A DNA stretch of 64,000 nt from Alloacidobacterium sp035547425 (lineage in GTDB: Bacteria; Acidobacteriota; Terriglobia; Terriglobales; Acidobacteriaceae), in the NCBI GenBank assembly GCA_035547425.1, contig DASZUU010000034.1, forward strand, positions 62,001 to 126,000. Reading direction: 5' to 3'. How positions within the stretch are numbered: the stretch's first letter is position 1; each line of letters opens with the position of its first letter. A program made the position numbers and the translations under genes. The notes below the pieces were generated by a model. The model saw nothing but the letters and a program-made list of their open reading frames with translations. It was not told the DNA's origin and searched no databases. Positions 60,177 through 64,000 of the stretch are shown here, in pieces.

Positions 60177-61535
60177 ATGCGCGCCATGTGGAAACTCGCC
60201 ATCTTACCGTTCTGTCTTGCTCTCTCTGCATTTGCCGCAGAAAAACTGTCCGCTCCGCAAATCATTGATTTAGCCAAATCCAATAGCCCGCAACTCCAGC
60301 AGGCTATCGAATCCAGCTTTGAAGCAAAAGAACTGCAGGAAGGCACGGCATGGGCTGGGCACGGCCCTGACTTCTTCTTCGCGCTGCGCTCATCGGCGCA
60401 GCCTACGCTGCTCATCGACGGCAACCCGGAGAATACTGCCGGCGGCATGCCTATGCAGCATCTCTCCGGCTCCGACATCTGGTATGCGACGGAGCACATC
60501 GAGCCGGTCGGCAGGCTGCACGCCTTTCATTACGCGGTAAACGGCGCGCCCTTTGGCGGACGGCTCGATCTGCCCGCCTTCGGTCCACTTTCGTATCAGC
60601 AATCGAATGTGCCCTCCGGCACGCTCTCGCCGAAGCTTATCCACACCAGCAAAATCTACGACGGCATGAAGAGCGAGTACTGGGTCTATGTCCCTGCCGA
60701 ATATGATCCCAAAGTTCCCGCCGCGCTGATGGTCTTTCAGGATGGTGAAGGTTATATCCATCGTGACGGGAACAATCCTGCGCTCAATGTCATCGACAAC
60801 CTCATCGCCCACAAAAAAATTCCTGTGATGATCTGCGTCTTCATCAATCCCGGAAAGATCGGCGATTCACCCGGCACGCCGACCTACAACTTCGTCAAAG
60901 CCTATTCCGACAAGTGGCATCGCACGCTCGATGATTCGATGCGCAGCACCCTTTATGACACCGTAAGCGACCGTTATGCTCGCTTCCTGCGCGACGAAAT
61001 CCTCGCCGATGTCGAAGCTAAATACAATATCCGCAAAGATGCTTACAGTCGCGCCATCACCGGACTTTCCTCCGGCGGCATCTGCTCCTTCAACGCGGCA
61101 TGGCAAATGCCCGATCAGTTCAGCCGCGTCATTACGTGGATCGGCAGCTTCACCAGCATCCAGTGGCAGGAGCGTTCTGACATTCATGACGGCGGCCAGG
61201 ATTATCCCGAGAAAATATTGCGCGAGCCGAAGCGCAACATCCGCGTCTGGCTGCAGGACGGAGCCAACGACATGGAAAACGATCGCTACGGAAGCTGGCC
61301 TCTGGCGAACATCCGCATGGCGAATGCGCTCAAGCTGAAGGATTACGATTTCCATTTCAGCTTCGGCAAAGGCACGCACAATTCCGGCCAGGGAGCCGCC
61401 GAGTTTCCTGAAGAGATGCTGTGGCTTTGGCGGGATTACGATCCTACGAAAACGTCGCAGACCTATGAGATGGAGCCGTCGGAAAAAGCACGGCCCCTCT
61501 TTCGTGTCGCCATCACAAATCGCACTTCGGAGTAA
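60177..61535 (+). CDS. Exported esterase (esterase D/enterochelin esterase-like alpha/beta hydrolase)
   Basis: This protein has about 452 residues, with a signal peptide (MWKLAILPFCLALSAFAAE, start at 60177 or 60186). An N-terminal beta domain (about 30-145) resembles the CBM48/E-set module of enterochelin esterases, and an alpha/beta-hydrolase domain follows, with the nucleophile elbow GLSSGG (about 294-299) and a C-terminal GTHNSGQGAAEFPE catalytic His. It likely cleaves ester-linked acyl groups from carbohydrates or siderophores. Confidence 0.82.
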   Translation: MRAMWKLAILPFCLALSAFAAEKLSAPQIIDLAKSNSPQLQQAIESSFEAKELQEGTAWAGHGPDFFFALRSSAQPTLLIDGNPENTAGGMPMQHLSGSDIWYATEHIEPVGRLHAFHYAVNGAPFGGRLDLPAFGPLSYQQSNVPSGTLSPKLIHTSKIYDGMKSEYWVYVPAEYDPKVPAALMVFQDGEGYIHRDGNNPALNVIDNLIAHKKIPVMICVFINPGKIGDSPGTPTYNFVKAYSDKWHRTLDDSMRSTLYDTVSDRYARFLRDEILADVEAKYNIRKDAYSRAITGLSSGGICSFNAAWQMPDQFSRVITWIGSFTSIQWQERSDIHDGGQDYPEKILREPKRNIRVWLQDGANDMENDRYGSWPLANIRMANALKLKDYDFHFSFGKGTHNSGQGAAEFPEEMLWLWRDYDPTKTSQTYEMEPSEKARPLFRVAITNRTSE

Positions 61536-61566
61536 CGATAGAGCACTCCATCATTTCTCGTACTTA

Positions 61567-61585
61567 TTGTCATCCTGACGCTTCG
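61567..61585. repeat. Half REP-like element
   Basis: TTGTCATCCTGACGCTTCG matches the outer end of the longer REP-like repeats at 4028 and 5358, but no inverted partner follows. It lies between the esterase and recQ stops. Confidence 0.5.
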
Positions 61586-61618
61586 TTCCTCAGTGTCTGG
61601 ATGGCATCAAAAAAATTC

Positions 61619-63631
61619 TTACTCGGCGCAGATCGCACAAACCGCTGCGCCGAACTTCGCTACCTTCGCTGGGCCCACCCCGTCTACGGCCAGAAGATCT
61701 TCTTCTGTTCGCGGACGCTCCGCCGCGATAGCGCGAAGCGTTTTGTCTGAAAAGACAAAGAACGCGGGCTGGCCAAGTTTGCTCGCCTCTTCTTTTCGCC
61801 AGGCACGTAGTTTTTCTTCGAGCGCTACGGCCTCGGCAGACAACGGAGCCTCCACCTTCCCAGCCTTCTGCCTGCGTTCGCGCCTAGTCTTTGCCGGAGC
61901 AGCAGCATGCTCGCTGCTGTCACGCATCATGATGGCGGCCACATCGCCTTCGTTCATCTCTTCGCCATCGCGAGTAAGACTGGCCTTACGATACGAAATG
62001 CTGCGCCCATCCTTCTCGAACGATGCTTCTTCGAGCGCGAGAAAACCGGCGCCGCTCATGGCGCCGAGCAGGTCTTCAAAATGGTCGCGGCTCATGCGGT
62101 GTTCGCAAAGCTCCTGGTGCAGCTTTCCGGTCGACTTCCCGCTGAAGCGCAGCGCTCGCGCAACAGCCAGCGCAACATCGCGCTCGTCTTCATGCAGCGG
62201 GCGGTATTTCTGTGCCACAGCGCGTTCCGGCGAGCAGACATCGCATTGCCCGCATGCCCGGCGTCCGTCTTCTTCATCGCCAAAATGCCGAATCAGCTGG
62301 GCCATCCGGCACTGGCTCGATTCGGCGTAGCGCATGACACGGTCGAGCTGCGCCATGCGCTGGTTGGACTGCGACATATATGGCTTTCGCCACCCGGCAT
62401 CGCCGCGGACTACGTTTCCGTCGAAATCGATGCGGGCCCCGCCATGGGTCATCAGCTTGTCGAGCGCGGTGAGGAACACCTCGCCATCCAGTTTCGACTT
62501 CAGCATTTCGGCCAACTCCTCGCGGTGGCGCGGTTCCGCGCCCAGCTTGCGGAAGATCAGGTCCAGCTCTTCGACCGGCGGATAGTCGCGCTCGTAGAAG
62601 AAATCGTGCGTCTTGCGGTCGACGTACGAGTGCATCAGGATGGTGCGGCTGGGCTTGCCGTCGCGCCCGGCGCGGCCAATCTCCTGGTAGTAGGCTTCAA
62701 GGCTGGCTGGCAGGGCGGTGTGGATCACGGTGCGCACATCCGGCTTGTCGATGCCCATGCCAAAAGCGATGGTGGCCACTACAGCTTCCAGCCGTCCGGC
62801 CAGAAACTCGCGCTGCACGCGCTCGCGGTGATCGGGATCAAGCCCCGCGTGATACGCCGCTGTTGAAAAATTCTGCGAAAGCTCCTGCGCTAAGGCTTCG
62901 GCCTCTTTGCGCGTGGGCGCGTACACGATGGCAGGCCGCCGCTCTTTGGGCGTCAGCAAAGACACGGCAAGCTGCGTCCTTTTCGGCTTCGACACTTCGA
63001 CCACTTCGACGGAAAGATTGTTCCGCCGAAAGCCATGGATGAAGCGCGCCGGTTTTTCCAGGCGAAGCTGCACGATGATGTCGTCCTGCACTACGGGCGT
63101 CGCCGTCGCCGTCAACGCCACTACCGGCGCGGGCCGCAACGCGGGCAGATAGCTGCCCAGCAGGCGGTAATCGGGGCGAAAATCGTGTCCCCATTGCGAA
63201 ATACAGTGCGCCTCGTCTATCGCAATCAGTGCCAGCCTGCGTTTTGCCAGCATTTCCGGAAAGCCCGGCACCCGGAGGCGCTCCGGCGCGATGAAAAGGA
63301 AGTCCAGATTGCCGCTCAGGTAATCGCGGCATACCTGCCGGGAGCGCTCGCGGTCGAGTCCGGAGTGAATCCGCTCGGCCCGCAATCCCAATTCGCTTAA
63401 CTTCCCTGCCTGATCGTCCATCAACGCGATGAGTGGACTGATGACAAGCGCCGTTCCTCCGCGCGCGATTGCCGGAAGTTGGTAGCAGAGCGACTTGCCT
63501 GCTCCGGTCGGCATCACCAACAGGACATCGTGCCCGTCCACCGCCGCGCGGCATACCGCTTCCTGGTTCGCACGGAACGAGGCGAACCCGAATGTGCGTT
63601 CGAGCAAAGAAGTCAACGAGGCGGAAGGCAT
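61619..63631 (-). CDS. recQ: ATP-dependent DNA helicase RecQ
   Basis: This 670-residue protein has Walker A MPTGAGKSLCYQLPA (about 40-54), DEAH in IDEAHCISQWGHDFRPDY (about 140-157), the RQC zinc-binding cysteines (CGQCDVC, about 419-425) and a C-terminal HRDC domain (about 590-665, LRAIAAERPRTEEDLLAVDGVG). It unwinds recombination and repair intermediates. All RecQ domains are complete. Confidence 0.95.
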   Translation of the reverse strand: MPSASLTSLLERTFGFASFRANQEAVCRAAVDGHDVLLVMPTGAGKSLCYQLPAIARGGTALVISPLIALMDDQAGKLSELGLRAERIHSGLDRERSRQVCRDYLSGNLDFLFIAPERLRVPGFPEMLAKRRLALIAIDEAHCISQWGHDFRPDYRLLGSYLPALRPAPVVALTATATPVVQDDIIVQLRLEKPARFIHGFRRNNLSVEVVEVSKPKRTQLAVSLLTPKERRPAIVYAPTRKEAEALAQELSQNFSTAAYHAGLDPDHRERVQREFLAGRLEAVVATIAFGMGIDKPDVRTVIHTALPASLEAYYQEIGRAGRDGKPSRTILMHSYVDRKTHDFFYERDYPPVEELDLIFRKLGAEPRHREELAEMLKSKLDGEVFLTALDKLMTHGGARIDFDGNVVRGDAGWRKPYMSQSNQRMAQLDRVMRYAESSQCRMAQLIRHFGDEEDGRRACGQCDVCSPERAVAQKYRPLHEDERDVALAVARALRFSGKSTGKLHQELCEHRMSRDHFEDLLGAMSGAGFLALEEASFEKDGRSISYRKASLTRDGEEMNEGDVAAIMMRDSSEHAAAPAKTRRERRQKAGKVEAPLSAEAVALEEKLRAWRKEEASKLGQPAFFVFSDKTLRAIAAERPRTEEDLLAVDGVGPAKVAKFGAAVCAICAE

Positions 63632-63674
63632 ACCTTCAGTATGCGATATGCGCGAGCCGCTATACTGATCGCCT

Positions 63675-64000
63675 ATGGACCATCTTTGGACGCCCTGGCG
63701 CTACACCTACGTTACGACTGCCGATCATGCCAAGCGTCAGGGCGTTCCCGATGAGCTTGCGGCATGGCCCGGAGACAAGGGATGCGTTTTTTGCAACCTC
63801 ATCGCTTCGGTCGAATACGCGGAAGCCAACGGTATGCCCGCGGAAGCGGCGGAGAAGGCGGCGCTCATCGTTCATCGCAACAAGAACACTTTCGTTGTGC
63901 TCAACCGCTATCCGTATACCTCGGGCCACCTGATGGTGCTTCCTTATGCGCATGAAAGTTCGCTGGCGGCACTGTCGACTGAAATCGCCCACGAGCTGAT
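63675..64000 (+). CDS. HIT family hydrolase, N-terminal part (runs off the window)
   Basis: About 108 residues are visible. The protein starts MDHLWTPWRYTYV, contains a CVFCNLI zinc cysteine pair (about 37-43) and the NRYPYTSGHLMVLPYAHE segment (about 77-94). The catalytic HxHxH triad should lie just beyond the window. This long-type HIT subgroup often includes Ap4A phosphorylase/hydrolase-like enzymes. Confidence 0.85.
   Translation, partial: MDHLWTPWRYTYVTTADHAKRQGVPDELAAWPGDKGCVFCNLIASVEYAEANGMPAEAAEKAALIVHRNKNTFVVLNRYPYTSGHLMVLPYAHESSLAALSTEIAHEL

Overview
The window reads as a chromosomal segment of an Acidobacteriota bacterium, most likely family Acidobacteriaceae (order Terriglobales). 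This is inferred from the gene content, since no rRNA gene is present. Supporting features are an alternative complex III locus (ActA/ActB), an Oar-type TonB-dependent receptor with an N-terminal carboxypeptidase-regulatory-like domain, several stand-alone MacB-type permeases, a DUF3536 GH57 enzyme, and interspersed inverted repeats beginning with a 'GTCAT..CGA' type sequence. GC content is moderately high, so long antisense reading frames are common; these were ignored.

Layout. 1-1783 (minus): the end of a respiratory alternative complex III operon, with the pentaheme cytochrome ActA and the start of the molybdopterin-like/Fe-S protein ActB. 2.1-5.3 kb: an ArnT-like GT39 membrane glycosyltransferase facing an HpnI-like hopanoid glycosyltransferase. 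5.5-10.9 kb (minus): two MacB-like permeases, a di-heme cytochrome c peroxidase and a secreted phosphoesterase with a His-Gly tail. 11.0-13.6 kb: a MntA/HepT-type toxin-antitoxin pair, then the plsX-rpmF-DUF177 cluster. 13.6-25.4 kb: a small lipoprotein cytochrome c, a third MacB-like permease, typA/bipA, a LOG-family protein, a PHP-domain protein, a DUF1254/DUF1214 lipoprotein, a small Cys/His protein and a TonB-dependent receptor.

25.5-31.0 kb is a tightly packed housekeeping run, folC-plsC-C26 amidotransferase-rsmG, ending in parA-parB. Two perfect 16-bp parS palindromes lie between rsmG and parA, which suggests that this part of the chromosome is near the origin. 31-44.5 kb is an accessory and carbohydrate section: a GH43 enzyme with a LacI-type operator, a zinc alcohol dehydrogenase/TetR divergent pair, an AlkA-like glycosylase, an aldehyde dehydrogenase plus Rieske oxygenase, a GH57, a GH35 beta-galactosidase and an M28 peptidase. 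44.6-56.2 kb: a putative secreted zincin, thrS, DinB-like, murQ with an ICMT-like protein and MarC, a methyltransferase, HU with phased A-tracts upstream, DUF2461, msrA, DUF3455, a serine beta-lactamase-like hydrolase and an O-methyltransferase. 56.5-64 kb: a small CxxC protein, a RES/Xre toxin-antitoxin module with a perfect palindromic operator, rpsA with a long leader and a good sigma70 promoter, a secreted esterase, recQ and the start of a HIT-family gene.

No tRNA, rRNA, CRISPR array, insertion sequence or prophage was found. No clearly new multi-gene system stands out. The best leads are regulatory (bent DNA at HU, the LacI-type site at GH43, the rpsA leader, the ribosome-site hairpin at the DUF1254 gene, the toxin-antitoxin operator) and a few small or unusual proteins (the Cys/His protein at 22.3 kb, the HEWIH protein at 44.6 kb, the HepT variant and the His-Gly-tailed phosphoesterase).
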